NCBI RefSeq assembly: GCF_003388735.1
Contig: NZ_QUBQ01000002.1
Span: 372,001 to 436,000 of the forward strand
Reading direction: 5' to 3'
DNA length: 64,000 bases
DNA from: Paenibacillus paeoniae
GTDB lineage: Bacteria > Bacillota > Bacilli > Paenibacillales > Paenibacillaceae
A program made the translations under genes and the position numbers. Position 1 is the stretch's first letter. Each line of letters opens with the position of its first letter. Of the stretch, positions 1 through 9,252 are shown one piece after another. The notes below the pieces were generated by a model. The model worked only from the letters and a program-made list of their open reading frames with translations. It was not told where the DNA came from and did not search any database.

Positions 1-228
1 TCAAAGGGGACAGGGGATTTACTCTTATGGAGCCAAGTAGTGCTCAGTTTACAATTGCCGTTTGCCGTAATTCCACTCGTCTTATTTACAAGCGATAAAA
101 GGAAGATGGGCGAGTTTGCAAACCGAAAATGGGTTAAATTATTATCTTGGCTTTCTACTGTGATCATTGTAACTTTAAATATTTTTCTAGTCGCATACAT
201 CCTCATTACCGGTCATGAATTAGGTTAA
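1..228 (+). CDS. mntH: Nramp-type manganese/divalent metal transporter MntH, C-terminal end (cut by window edge)
   Basis: The open frame runs in from base 1 with no start, so only the last 75 codons are present. They encode a motif typical of the end of Nramp proton-coupled Mn2+ transporters: GTGDLLLWSQVVLSLQLPFA, then a membrane helix, the cytoplasmic stretch TSDKRKMGEF, and a last hydrophobic helix ending in a short tail. A GTG at 40 is internal to this frame and is not a credible start. The protein would be a polytopic plasma-membrane importer. Assignment rests on recalled family motifs and is firm for the family; whether it is the only MntH paralogue cannot be told. Confidence 0.85.
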   Translation, partial: SKGTGDLLLWSQVVLSLQLPFAVIPLVLFTSDKRKMGEFANRKWVKLLSWLSTVIIVTLNIFLVAYILITGHELG

Positions 229-306
229 CTTCTGTAACGGTATCTTCTGACTGAAGCCATGTATGACAGTTTAAACCAAGTCGGAAGCTTAAAGGCTTTT
301 GCCTCT

Positions 307-495
307 TCATCCATCGTGTTTACCTGATTTTCCGTGCTTTTTTAGATGTAATTGCAACATTAATCGGTCTACCTTCCGACTAATTGCCAGTAGCTCTTCA
401 TGTTCAGACAGGGGCATAACTTGTTCAATCAATGCTTCGCCAAGTGTATTCATCTTGCGCCTTTCCTGCTCTATTATTTCATGCAAATAGACCAT
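307..495 (-). CDS. Spo0E-like aspartyl-phosphate phosphatase (sporulation regulator)
   Basis: A 62-residue protein with two predicted helices. The second carries SRKVDRL, matching the Spo0E-family signature SQELD in place, with the key aspartate kept but three positions diverged. Members of this family are small helical-hairpin phosphatases that remove phosphate from Spo0A~P and so delay sporulation; they act in the cytosol. The start ATG is preceded by GGGAGG about eight bases upstream. It is a single-gene unit lying tail-to-tail with the metal transporter. The degenerate signature leaves some doubt about catalytic competence. Confidence 0.65.
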   Translation of the reverse strand: MVYLHEIIEQERRKMNTLGEALIEQVMPLSEHEELLAISRKVDRLMLQLHLKKHGKSGKHDG

Positions 496-806
496 TATGT
501 AGCCTCCCTTTTCTCATCTGAGCAACGCAGGCACCCAGTACCCGAAATTGTAGGTATAAATTTGTCTCCAAACAAAAATCAGTTCTTGACGAAATAAATC
601 AAGGTTGGACTGCGGTGACCATAAGCACACGTGTTACCCCTCACCGATATGAAATAGCAATGACAAGTTCCGGGCTGCAAGAAAGCTGGCATTCCCTTAG
701 TATTTAACCGCCATCAATGGGTAGCTTGACTGTGAAGAACGGATTATTAGGTTAAGCCATACATGTCATGCGATATTCGAAAGCTATCTAGACTATTAAA
801 CAAGCA
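496..806. other. Intergenic stretch with no recognised gene
   Basis: About 310 bases between the Spo0E-like gene and the terminator of the large operon. No plausible start with a ribosome binding site, no tRNA and no strong hairpin was seen. It should hold the promoter of the Spo0E-like gene, but no clear pair of hexamers stands out. Confidence 0.4.
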
Positions 807-850
807 GAGCCGCACGACTCCATGCGCCTTGACATGAATCGATGCGGCTC
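807..850 (-). terminator. Hairpin terminator at the end of the LacI-led carbohydrate operon
   Basis: Arms GAGCCGCA (807-814) and TGCGGCTC (843-850) pair perfectly. Read on the minus strand it lies just after the stop codon of the last permease gene and is followed by a T-rich TGCTTGTTTA, so it fits as the operon's 3' end. Confidence 0.65.
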
Positions 851-865
851 CGTGTTTTGTCAAAC

Positions 866-1861
866 TTAGCCTACAAGCCCCGTTCTCTCCACGCTTTCTA
901 CAAAGTAGCGCTGCGCAAAGAAATACATGACGACAAGCGGCAGAATAGCAAGCAAAATCAGCGTATTGGACAGCATGGACAGATAGAACGGATCTATATT
1001 GCCCGTACTGGTTACCATGCCCGCCTCCGTAGCAAGATACGAGGCAATCTGACCGGCTACGGTCGCTACCTTGGCCGACATCAGATCAGGATTGATCAGC
1101 ACCAGCGTCGAAAAGTACGTATCATTCCACTGCCAGACAAACGCAAACAGCATAACGGTGACAATAGCAGGTACCGCATTAGGCAGCATAACCCGCAAGA
1201 AGGTCGTCAGAATGCCCGCTCCGTCCATATAGGCCGCCTCTTCAATTTCTTTCGGAATACCGCGAAAGAACTGTCGGAAAATATAAATAAACAACCCCGT
1301 TTTGAGTCCCATCGCCAGCCCCGAGGAAATAATGAACGGCCAGTACGTCCCGATCAGATTAATGCCCGGTTTGCCGGTAAATAGCTCAATAATGCCGAAA
1401 ATATCAAAGTTTTTGTAGAGCGCATAGGTCGGTACCATAATCGTTTGCGGAGGTACCAGAATGGTGAAAACAACCAGGATGAATAAGAGATTGCTTCCCT
1501 TGAACTTCAGCTTCGCAAACGCATAGCCCGCCAGTGCGCAGGTAATCATCTGCAATATCATCGTGCCGCCAGAGAGCAGAACGGTATTCAGCAGCACCTT
1601 TGGATAATCGATTACTTGCAGAACAAGCTTAAAATTATCCAGCGTGAAGTTTTTGGGAATCCACACTACCGTTTTGTTATATAGGTCCTGCTTGTCCTTG
1701 AAGGCAATCGATATCTTCAGGATAATCGGATAAAGGATGACGTAAGAGATACCGACAAGCAGCACCAGACGCACAAGCTTCCACAGAAATCCGGTCATAA
1801 AACGCGTCAGCCAGGCGCTGCGGTTGACAGCTGTCACGGACTTTTGTTGCATTGGCTCCAT
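866..1861 (-). CDS. Carbohydrate ABC transporter permease, MalG type (CUT1), last gene of operon
   Basis: 331 residues with about six hydrophobic segments and the permease EAA loop, seen as EEAAYMDGAGILTTFLRVMLP, which docks on the ATPase. It would form the channel of a sugar importer with the permease encoded just upstream (19-base gap). I chose the ATG at 1861 over 1870 because AGAGGTGAGG precedes it at a suitable distance. The C-terminus FVESVERTGLVG is like the usual MalG-type 'GAVKG' tail. No ATPase gene is linked; a shared MsmX-type ATPase is expected from what is known of Bacillus and Paenibacillus. The substrate cannot be told from the permease. Confidence 0.88.
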   Translation of the reverse strand: MEPMQQKSVTAVNRSAWLTRFMTGFLWKLVRLVLLVGISYVILYPIILKISIAFKDKQDLYNKTVVWIPKNFTLDNFKLVLQVIDYPKVLLNTVLLSGGTMILQMITCALAGYAFAKLKFKGSNLLFILVVFTILVPPQTIMVPTYALYKNFDIFGIIELFTGKPGINLIGTYWPFIISSGLAMGLKTGLFIYIFRQFFRGIPKEIEEAAYMDGAGILTTFLRVMLPNAVPAIVTVMLFAFVWQWNDTYFSTLVLINPDLMSAKVATVAGQIASYLATEAGMVTSTGNIDPFYLSMLSNTLILLAILPLVVMYFFAQRYFVESVERTGLVG

Positions 1862-1880
1862 TAGCCTCACCTCTTATACA

Positions 1881-2780
1881 TTAGTCATAGTAGAATACTT
1901 TTCTCGAAATAAGCGAGTACATGATGAACAAGATAATGGATATGCACAAGAAATAAATCCAGGACATAGCGGAGCTTAGTCCAAACTGGAAAGTTCTGAA
2001 GGCTGTATCCTGAATTAATACGGTCATTTGACTGCTGGAGAAGGCGTCGATAACTGTGTAAATAACGTTAGTCAAAATAAGAGGGCTAATCATTGGAAAC
2101 GTAATCTTCCAGAACGCCTCATAGCCTGTCGCACCTTCAATTTTGGCAGCTTCATAGAGCGAAGGCGAAATCGACTGCAGGCCGGCAAGGAAGATCAGAA
2201 TCTGCACCCCGGAACGGCTGATAATTTCGTAGATCCGGTTGACGGCGTCCGTCAAATAGGAAACGATCGATTCGTTCGCTCCGGATTCAATCAGCATCCG
2301 CTCCAGCTCGAAGCTTTTCAACAGAGACATGCTGTCTCCTTGCTGGCTGTTAGCCGACTGCATCACATTTTGCAAAATATCTCCGCCTTCTACGCCCAGC
2401 AGCGCTCCTGATGCGAGAATAACCGGCAGGAAGAAAATCGCTCTGGCCAGCCCGCGTCCTCTGAACTTCTGATTCAGCAGCGTAGCTGAGAACAGGCTGA
2501 AAAAGATAATGAGCGGCACATTGACTACCATATCAATAACAGCTTCCGTCAATACGCGATTATAGGAGGGATGCTGCGTAAACGCCGCCTGAAAGTTATC
2601 GAATCCGATAAAATTCATCGACATGCCCTCGGTGGTCATCTCCAGTTGACTCAAGCTGTAGCGCAGCGACTCTCCAATCGGCAGCGCAAACAGCAGTATA
2701 AAACCGATTAACCAAGGGGCGAGGAACAAAATGCCCATTCTGCCCTTCCGCTGGTTCTGTGTCAAACGAGTCCTGGCCAT
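1881..2780 (-). CDS. Sugar ABC transporter permease, MalF type (CUT1)
   Basis: 299 residues, N-terminal membrane helix (about 15-37) followed by five more, with EAA loop YEAAKIEGATGYEAFWKITFP. The periplasm-side loop between helices is unusually long and polar (around residues 130-180, QNVMQSANSQQGDSMSL...), which is rare for this family and may contact the membrane-anchored DUF5696 protein encoded next to it. The ATG directly abuts the stop codon of that upstream gene (TAGATG), so the two are almost certainly translationally coupled. It pairs with the permease at 866-1861. Confidence 0.88.
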   Translation of the reverse strand: MARTRLTQNQRKGRMGILFLAPWLIGFILLFALPIGESLRYSLSQLEMTTEGMSMNFIGFDNFQAAFTQHPSYNRVLTEAVIDMVVNVPLIIFFSLFSATLLNQKFRGRGLARAIFFLPVILASGALLGVEGGDILQNVMQSANSQQGDSMSLLKSFELERMLIESGANESIVSYLTDAVNRIYEIISRSGVQILIFLAGLQSISPSLYEAAKIEGATGYEAFWKITFPMISPLILTNVIYTVIDAFSSSQMTVLIQDTAFRTFQFGLSSAMSWIYFLCISIILFIMYSLISRKVFYYD

Positions 2781-5333
2781 CTATGCTCCCCCCTTCTGCA
2801 CGTAGCTTAACGCCTCGACGCGCGCCCCATTAATCTGCACGGCCTCTTTATTGTAATTGACAATGAAGGATGCGCCTCCTTCATAGGTCGTCTCGAACAC
2901 GCCTTCAGCCAGCTTTTCGTGGCGGACGATCGTTTGCGCACGCAGATCGCGCAGCATCGGGCTAAGCTCTTGGTACAGGTCTGCCGCTTCTGCGATCCAG
3001 TCGCCGTAATGGGAAGCAAACATGTCGTTGAAGCGCGTCTCCTTCACGGCATGCGATGGCGCATAATACCATTGGTAATAGATGCCTGCTCCTGTCTCCA
3101 GCAGCTTCAGCATATTTTTGCGCACATTCTGATCCTCCATCACATTTAGCGGTTCGCCAGCATAATCGATATAGCCATGAATGACCATGCCGTAGAACGG
3201 CACACTCTCATCTGTAATATCGAATTTACTCGATGTCAAAGGCGCAAAGACGACACTGTCTGCGTACGGAAGGGACATCGCATTGCCACCAACGACCATC
3301 ACATGCTCTACTCTCCGGTCAATCTCAGCGATCTGTTCGCTAATCATATCCTTGGTCTGCTGACGATCCACGATTCCCTTGTCTCGGTAATCCGCGTTGA
3401 CATCGCGTCCCAGATCACGCAGCGACAGGCCACTGATGCCCTGCTTTTCATACTGATTCATAAAGGACTGTACGTAGTCCGGGAGCGCTTTTCCCGACAG
3501 AATGTAATAAGGATCGGCCGTCTTGTCCCACTCATAGGTAGCCCGGGAATACGGATACAGCTTGACCGGACTGCGGTTGATGAATCGAGCCGCTTCCTTG
3601 GATGGGCTGAAGCCGTTAGACTTGCCGTAAATCGTCGAGAAAGCCGTATCCGGATACAGCCTGACGTCATTTTCACTGGCGTAGTCCGCCAGCTCAGCCA
3701 GCCCGCGCGCCCCGCCAAGCGGCTTGTCCACCGATAGCTTGGAAGGCGCTTTATGGTTAATGCCCTTGTTGAACCAACCGGTGTAGCGCAGCTGAATATT
3801 GCCGATTCCGTCCTCTTTCATCTGGTTCATAATCTCCTGTGCCTGCTTGAAAGTCGTAAGCGGCTCCAACGACTGGTACGGTATACCAAGCATTGATTTC
3901 TTTTTCGTAATGGCTCCGACCAGCTCCAAGAAGAACGGAAGATCTTCTCCCTCCGGCAGCCGATCCAGCTGGTGCTGATTGACCAGATAATCGCGGTACA
4001 TAGCCGCCATGCCCGAGTAGTCGGCGGAATCGCCGGACAAGAAGCCGTAACGAACCTGGATATCCCCCTCATAGCGGGCGGTCTGGAAGATGGACGTTGT
4101 CTGGGTCGTCGCGTTGCCGGTCAGCGTCAGCTCATCCTTTGCCGTCAGCTGATAGCTGGAGAATACAGTGTTGTACGCATGGCGTCGCCCGCTAATATCC
4201 GCCTCAATCGAGCTCAGCGCATCGCCCTTCTCAATGATGGCTAGAAAGGCATTATCGTCCTGCTTCAAGCCGAAAACAGGAAGGCGCGAAACTTCGTCAT
4301 ACTGCCTGTTTTCCATCCGGTAGCGGCTATTGTCCGTGCCGTACAGCGCCGCCTGATAACGGTCGGCTTTCAGCTTGCCGTTGTTCAGATGGATCAATGC
4401 CCCCGAACCGTCCGGCACAAACATATAGCCCTGACGCGCTTGGCCGGCTGCACCGAAATATTCCAGAAGCCGCAGTGATTGCAGCACATACGCCGACGGG
4501 CCCTTGAGCTTGTCCCCCGGAACAGTGACCAGCAGATCAGGTCCGTCCAGCCGGTACTCTACCGTCACGCTAAATAGCGGCTTCTCCTGCACATTTTCCG
4601 AATTAAAGCCATTGTCAGCATTATCCTGCCGTACATCCTCCAGCGTGTAATCCACTTCGGCAAAAACATTCATCAATCGCTTCAGATGAACCTCCTGGAT
4701 GCCGTTGTCTCTGCGTTCATAGACCTGCTCAGCTTCAATAAGCTTAAAGCGCTTGAGCACATCTCTGCGGACACTCTCGTCCTGCAGCTTGCTCAATATT
4801 TTACTCTCCATGCGTTCCACGCTGATTCGCTTTGGAACGACATCAATGCCCAGAGACATATCGCCAATCGTATAATGGACGCTCAGCACGCCGTCCTTGA
4901 TGTCCGATTCAAATTGTCCCTCGCGAACGCTGTCGGTGAAGCTGTCGTACTCCCGCATCAGTCCGGCCGCGTTGTAATACGCCAGCGTCAGCTGAGAACT
5001 GAGCTTAGCCTTATTGGGTCCCGAAGCAATGGCATCCTCTTCCCGTTGCGGCGGATTGGACTGCCACACATAATCCGACTTTTTGTCTTTAACAGCCACC
5101 TCTGTCGTCTCCGTATCGAAGTAGAGCGTCAAAAATTCATTTTCCGCTACTACTCTCATGCCCGACACGGGGTCTATGGGCTGTGCAACTGCCTGCTCCA
5201 CCGTCTCGACCGACTCTGTCGGATTCGTTGCAACGGCCTCGCCGTCGCCCATGACCGATCCAAGTATCAGTAAATTGACTAGAATAGCAAGGACAAGCAG
5301 ACTAGACAGCATCTTCATGCGGTTCATGCTCAT
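2781..5333 (-). CDS. DUF5696 family membrane-anchored, glycosidase-like protein
   Basis: 850 residues. An N-terminal hydrophobic anchor (about 8-27, SLLVLAILVNLLILGSVMG) is followed by an extracellular region: a beta-rich first half (carbohydrate-binding-like, about 60-430) and a second half with repeated beta-alpha motifs ending in acidic residues (GNIQLRYTGWFN, DVRLYPDTAFS, GISGLSLRDLGRD), resembling a TIM-barrel glycoside hydrolase. I recognise the family as DUF5696, whose function is not established to my knowledge. The ATG at 5333 is chosen because AGGAGG lies upstream of it; longer reading upstream would run into the preceding gene. The gap to the Yip1-like gene is 13 bases. Catalysis is inference; a substrate-presenting role beside the permeases is equally possible. 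Confidence 0.75.
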   Translation of the reverse strand: MSMNRMKMLSSLLVLAILVNLLILGSVMGDGEAVATNPTESVETVEQAVAQPIDPVSGMRVVAENEFLTLYFDTETTEVAVKDKKSDYVWQSNPPQREEDAIASGPNKAKLSSQLTLAYYNAAGLMREYDSFTDSVREGQFESDIKDGVLSVHYTIGDMSLGIDVVPKRISVERMESKILSKLQDESVRRDVLKRFKLIEAEQVYERRDNGIQEVHLKRLMNVFAEVDYTLEDVRQDNADNGFNSENVQEKPLFSVTVEYRLDGPDLLVTVPGDKLKGPSAYVLQSLRLLEYFGAAGQARQGYMFVPDGSGALIHLNNGKLKADRYQAALYGTDNSRYRMENRQYDEVSRLPVFGLKQDDNAFLAIIEKGDALSSIEADISGRRHAYNTVFSSYQLTAKDELTLTGNATTQTTSIFQTARYEGDIQVRYGFLSGDSADYSGMAAMYRDYLVNQHQLDRLPEGEDLPFFLELVGAITKKKSMLGIPYQSLEPLTTFKQAQEIMNQMKEDGIGNIQLRYTGWFNKGINHKAPSKLSVDKPLGGARGLAELADYASENDVRLYPDTAFSTIYGKSNGFSPSKEAARFINRSPVKLYPYSRATYEWDKTADPYYILSGKALPDYVQSFMNQYEKQGISGLSLRDLGRDVNADYRDKGIVDRQQTKDMISEQIAEIDRRVEHVMVVGGNAMSLPYADSVVFAPLTSSKFDITDESVPFYGMVIHGYIDYAGEPLNVMEDQNVRKNMLKLLETGAGIYYQWYYAPSHAVKETRFNDMFASHYGDWIAEAADLYQELSPMLRDLRAQTIVRHEKLAEGVFETTYEGGASFIVNYNKEAVQINGARVEALSYVQKGGA

Positions 5334-5346
5334 AGCACCTCCTGTC

Positions 5347-5973
5347 CTAAACCCTGAAAATAAGTTCGTAGTAAATGGTGGTGATAAAGTTCGTAATCTG
5401 CTGCACCAGACTGAAGAACAGCAGACCGAGAAATACAATAATCCCCATCACAACAAGTGTCAGCAGCATCGTAACCACCGTTTTGCCAGCCGTATACTGA
5501 TGCGCGTTCATCGTACCGACAAACAATAGAAATATAAACCAGATAAATGCAATGTTCTGCATCAAATAATAGAATGTCGCTTCCTTCAGCGTAATAAAGT
5601 TGCTTATAATCGTAAGTGGGATATAAATCAGAATGAACGGAAGCAGCGAGTAGCCTGTTGCAATCACAATATCCCGAAATTTGCCTTCGCCATCCATGAG
5701 CGTTGTAAGAGACCAGTTAGCCACACACCACAATACAAAGGGCAGAATGACAAATTGCAGCTCTTCAATGCTGTTGAGATCTGACAGGCGGTTGAAATTG
5801 ACATGAAATCCGGCCAACTGACGATTCAGAATATTGCTGATGGCAAGTAGGAACAGCAAGGAAAGCGCAAGGGTCAGCCTGCCTTTATTTTCATTCTTCA
5901 ACTCCCAGAATCCATTGAACGGATGAAAAATAACATAAAACGACTGCTTAAGAAGTTCCATGGACATGGGCAT
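5347..5973 (-). CDS. Yip1-domain integral membrane protein
   Basis: 208 residues with about five strongly hydrophobic helices separated by short loops, and the N-terminal pattern HPFNGFWELKNENKGR typical of bacterial Yip1-family proteins, whose biochemical role is unknown. The ATG at 5973 has GAGG upstream and overlaps the end of the NHL gene by 26 bases; ATGs at 5967 and 5961 are possible alternatives. Its fixed place between the NHL protein and DUF5696 protein in an otherwise pure transporter operon suggests it is a membrane partner in the same assembly. That is inference from context only. Confidence 0.7.
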   Translation of the reverse strand: MPMSMELLKQSFYVIFHPFNGFWELKNENKGRLTLALSLLFLLAISNILNRQLAGFHVNFNRLSDLNSIEELQFVILPFVLWCVANWSLTTLMDGEGKFRDIVIATGYSLLPFILIYIPLTIISNFITLKEATFYYLMQNIAFIWFIFLLFVGTMNAHQYTAGKTVVTMLLTLVVMGIIVFLGLLFFSLVQQITNFITTIYYELIFRV

Positions 5974-7411
5974 CCAACCTCGCTTTCCTTCTTCTTTTGA
6001 CAATCCGATAGAATACAATCAACAGCACAAGCACGCTGATTCCCGACAAGACGCTGCCAAAGTGGTCGCGCAGCACATCCTTGCGGTGGCGCTCAAATGC
6101 TTTGGAGTGATAACTGCGTGTCATACCCAGCTTGAAGTAATGCATGGCCTCTTCATTCTTCTCCTGCCTGAGCAGCGACTTGCCGATACCGATATACGCA
6201 ATTTCATAATTGGCATTCAGCCGAAGCACATCCTCCCAAGCCTGCGCCGACTCCTGCTCGCGGCCCTCATAATAGAGCTGGACAGCAGCGTTGACGCGCT
6301 GTCCGAACAGCGTAGGCTCGAAAAGCGTAATTTCGTTCAAATCGCGGTCCAGCACCATAATGTCCTCACCCAGCCGCTCGATAGCGACAGGAACCTTAAA
6401 CGTACCCTCCTGCTTGCCGAGCTTGCCGAAGATATAGAGCAGGTCGCCGTCGTCGCTGTAGGTGAAGATACGACCCCGTTTGATATCGAGCGCGCTGTAT
6501 ACGCCATACTCATTTACGTCAATATCCATAAAGATGGAGCTGCCGCCGTTGCTGGTGTAGGTGTACTCCAGATCGCCTTGCGGCGAATAGTAGCCCTCTC
6601 TGCGCAATATATCGATTCCGCTTGGATTAAGACGCTTGATTGGCGTAAGCGAGCCTCTCTCGGAGGTTGTCGTATAAATGAAGCCCTCGGCATCCAGATC
6701 CAGATTACTGAATTCAACCGGGATAAATTGCTCCAGCCGCTCGCGCTGCGCCTTAGTCGACAGCGACTTCCAGAAATAATCTAATACGTCTACCTTTACG
6801 CGGTTAGCGCCTGTAAACTTGGTGAATTTGCCGTCGGCATCAAATTCGATCAATCCGTCAAACACGCCTCGTCCCACTACGTACATCCGATTGGCCTTGT
6901 CGACGGCTACCTTGACCGGGAAAAACTCAAATCCCTTGCGCAATACATCCGATACAGGCGTCTCGATGGTCCGGACGAAGGAGCCATCCTTATCCAACTG
7001 CACCACCCGGTGGTTTTCGGTATCCGCTACGTAGATCATGCCTTGACCGGTTACAAATATGCCCTGCGGATTGCGGAAGTGGTCAGGCTTCCCGTCTCGC
7101 ACGAATGAATCGATGACCTTCACTCCGCTCCAGTCACGGTTCGCCATTACAATTCGGTTGTTGCCTGCATCAAGGATGTAGATGCGGTCAGCTGCAACCA
7201 AATCGGACGGCCCGCTGAGCGGCCCTACGCCCAGCGTGCGGCCGTCGATGGTCCGGCTTGGCACATACGCCGAGGGCCCAGGAACCGATTCACCCCAATA
7301 GGAATACATGTAGTCTTGAGCACCAGCGGCTTGCGCCGCCGGCGCCTCCAAACCGCTTAAAGCAATGATCAGGGCAAGCATGAGTAAGCAAACCTTTTGA
7401 TTCATGTTCAT
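5948..7411 (-). CDS. Exported NHL-repeat beta-propeller protein with TPR-like segment and C-terminal membrane anchor
   Basis: 487 residues. A signal peptide (MNMNQKVCLLMLALIIALSG, cleavage likely after AQAAG near 30) precedes NHL-type blades, for example DRIYILDAGNNRIVM, GMIYVADTENHRVVQLDKDG and NRMYVVGRGVFDGLIEFDADG, up to about residue 370. A helical TPR-like stretch follows (QESAQAWEDVLRLNANYEIA, about 385-445), then one transmembrane helix (about 455-473) and a basic tail. Topology therefore puts the propeller outside the cell. NHL propellers generally bind proteins, RNA or glycans. Position between two permease pairs suggests a scaffold for surface glycan handling; this is inference. The ATG at 7405 is an alternative start. 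Confidence 0.75.
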   Translation of the reverse strand: MNMNQKVCLLMLALIIALSGLEAPAAQAAGAQDYMYSYWGESVPGPSAYVPSRTIDGRTLGVGPLSGPSDLVAADRIYILDAGNNRIVMANRDWSGVKVIDSFVRDGKPDHFRNPQGIFVTGQGMIYVADTENHRVVQLDKDGSFVRTIETPVSDVLRKGFEFFPVKVAVDKANRMYVVGRGVFDGLIEFDADGKFTKFTGANRVKVDVLDYFWKSLSTKAQRERLEQFIPVEFSNLDLDAEGFIYTTTSERGSLTPIKRLNPSGIDILRREGYYSPQGDLEYTYTSNGGSSIFMDIDVNEYGVYSALDIKRGRIFTYSDDGDLLYIFGKLGKQEGTFKVPVAIERLGEDIMVLDRDLNEITLFEPTLFGQRVNAAVQLYYEGREQESAQAWEDVLRLNANYEIAYIGIGKSLLRQEKNEEAMHYFKLGMTRSYHSKAFERHRKDVLRDHFGSVLSGISVLVLLIVFYRIVKRRRKARLDAHVHGTS

Positions 7412-7421
7412 CCCTCCCTCA

Positions 7422-8291
7422 TCATTCCTTCATGCCGGATGTCGCCATGGTTTGGATAATTTTGGACTGCGTAAATATAAATAGAAGAATCGGCACAGAC
7501 ATCAACAGCAGCGCTACGGCAGCGCCCGCTCCCGCTCTCGCGATGCCGCCAGCCACAATCTGGCCAAGCGCATAGTTCAGCGTCTTCAGATTTTCGCTGT
7601 AAATCATGGTGCCTCCATCCGTTCCCCATAGAAGCTGGAACAGCAGGATGGTCAGCGTCAGCCAGGCTGGCTTGACCAGCGGCATAACAATGGTCCAGAA
7701 AATGCGGTATTCATTGGCGCCGTCGATTTTGGCGGCCTCCAGCAAGGCATCCGGTATCTGCTCCATAAACTGCTTCATCAGATACAGGCCAAGCGGAAAT
7801 GCAAAAGCTGGAATAATAATCGCCCAATAGGTGTCGATCCAGCCAAGCTTGCCAATAACCATATAATTCGGAATAGCGGTAACATGCGGCGAAAACATCA
7901 GTGCAAGCACAATAACCGAGAATAGGATTTTCGTGCCGCGAAACTTGTGCTTAGCCAGCGGGTAAGCGGCAGCTGAAGCCAGCAGGACGTGGCCGATCGT
8001 GCCTGCCATGGTTATGAATACTGTGTTAAAGGCGTAACGCAGAAACGGTACCCACGTATTAGAAAGCAGGTGAAACAAATCTGAGAAGTTGCTCATCGTC
8101 GGATTGCGGACAAAAAAGCGCGGCGGGAACAAGAACAGCTCGTCCAACGGCTTGAATGCATTATTGATCGAATAGACCAGTGGCAGCGCCATATAGCACC
8201 CGAATACCCCGAGAAACAGAAACAACAACACATTGCCCCACACGGAGCGGTTTACCTTCGTCTTTCCCCTGAGCGACGAGAGAATTTTCAT
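7422..8291 (-). CDS. Carbohydrate ABC transporter permease, MalG type (first transporter of the operon)
   Basis: 289 residues, six predicted membrane helices and the EAA loop LLEAAKIDGANEYRIFWTIVMP. AGGTGA lies about eight bases before the ATG at 8291; a GTG at 8303 overlapping the upstream gene is the other option. It forms a pair with the MalF-type gene immediately upstream and belongs to the CUT1 family. Stop codon and the NHL gene start are only ten bases apart, so the genes are co-transcribed. Confidence 0.87.
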   Translation of the reverse strand: MKILSSLRGKTKVNRSVWGNVLLFLFLGVFGCYMALPLVYSINNAFKPLDELFLFPPRFFVRNPTMSNFSDLFHLLSNTWVPFLRYAFNTVFITMAGTIGHVLLASAAAYPLAKHKFRGTKILFSVIVLALMFSPHVTAIPNYMVIGKLGWIDTYWAIIIPAFAFPLGLYLMKQFMEQIPDALLEAAKIDGANEYRIFWTIVMPLVKPAWLTLTILLFQLLWGTDGGTMIYSENLKTLNYALGQIVAGGIARAGAGAAVALLLMSVPILLFIFTQSKIIQTMATSGMKE

Positions 8292-8295
8292 GCTG

Positions 8296-9252
8296 TTATT
8301 CACCTACCTTTTTGAGCAGCTTTTGTGTCAGCAGGTTCGTGCCGAGCATGATGGCAAACAGGACCGTGGCAATCGTTGAAGCATAGCCCATCTCAAACCG
8401 GATAGAGCCATAGTCAATCAGATGCGTGACAATGGTATGACCGGCATACTGTACACTCGGAAAGCCGGCAAGGTTCATCGATACTTCCGCCACAGCAAAG
8501 GATGAGGTAATCTGAATGACCGCGCCAAACATCAGCTGAGGACGCATGCTCGGCAGCGTAATGAACCACAGCTCCTGCCAGCGGTTGCGAATACCGTCCA
8601 TTGCGCCAGCCTCATAGAGTGATGGATCCACGTTCTGAAGGCCGGCAATAAATGCGAGAAAGCTGGTTCCCAGACTTAGCCATACTTGTACGATCATAAT
8701 AATGATCAGGATATACTGGGGGTCCTGCAGCCACAGGATCGGCTCATCCGCAAAGCCCGCCTTCATCAGAAAGCCGTTCAAGTAACCGTACATATCACCT
8801 GAGAAAATAATTAACCAGATGAAATAGATGTTGCCTGAAATCGATGGCGCATAAAAAATTAACGTCACGAATGCTCTGAGCTTAGGCGGCAAGTCGTTGA
8901 TCAACCAGGCAAAAATAAAACACATGATATAGCTGAGCGGCCCTGTAACGGCGACAAACAGCAGCGTATTTTTCAAAGCGATCAAAAAGACGTCGTCCTC
9001 CAAAAACAGCCTGGTATAGTTCTGCCACCCTACCCAGCGCGGAAACTCCAGCATATTAAAATGAGTGAAGCTGATCAAAAACGAAAGAACGACCGGCAGC
9101 ACCGTGAACAAACAGAACAATAGATAATAAGGAGCCAGTAAGATATAAGAATGCTTCTGACGCTTGATATCATGAAGCAGCAGCGCCATCTTTCCTATCG
9201 GTTTGCCGACAGGACTGCCGGATGATACGACAGATGTATCGGACGACTTCAT
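8296..9252 (-). CDS. Sugar ABC transporter permease, MalF type
   Basis: 318 residues with a long cytoplasmic N-terminus (about 35 residues), six membrane helices and EAA loop LYEAGAMDGIRNRWQELWFITLP. Here the EAA motif reads EAG, a mild departure from consensus. The ATG overlaps the stop codon of the giant binding protein gene (ATGA), with GAGGAAG upstream, so translation is coupled. It should dimerise with the permease encoded downstream at 7422-8291. Confidence 0.87.
   Translation of the reverse strand: MKSSDTSVVSSGSPVGKPIGKMALLLHDIKRQKHSYILLAPYYLLFCLFTVLPVVLSFLISFTHFNMLEFPRWVGWQNYTRLFLEDDVFLIALKNTLLFVAVTGPLSYIMCFIFAWLINDLPPKLRAFVTLIFYAPSISGNIYFIWLIIFSGDMYGYLNGFLMKAGFADEPILWLQDPQYILIIIMIVQVWLSLGTSFLAFIAGLQNVDPSLYEAGAMDGIRNRWQELWFITLPSMRPQLMFGAVIQITSSFAVAEVSMNLAGFPSVQYAGHTIVTHLIDYGSIRFEMGYASTIATVLFAIMLGTNLLTQKLLKKVGE

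Noticed and set aside
842..1384. 180-codon plus-strand frame opposite the last permease gene
   Set aside because: It is the mirror of a well-supported permease, Arg/His-rich, with no ribosome binding site.
5960..6784. 274-codon plus-strand frame opposite the NHL gene
   Set aside because: No domain, no binding site, and the opposite frame encodes clear NHL repeats.
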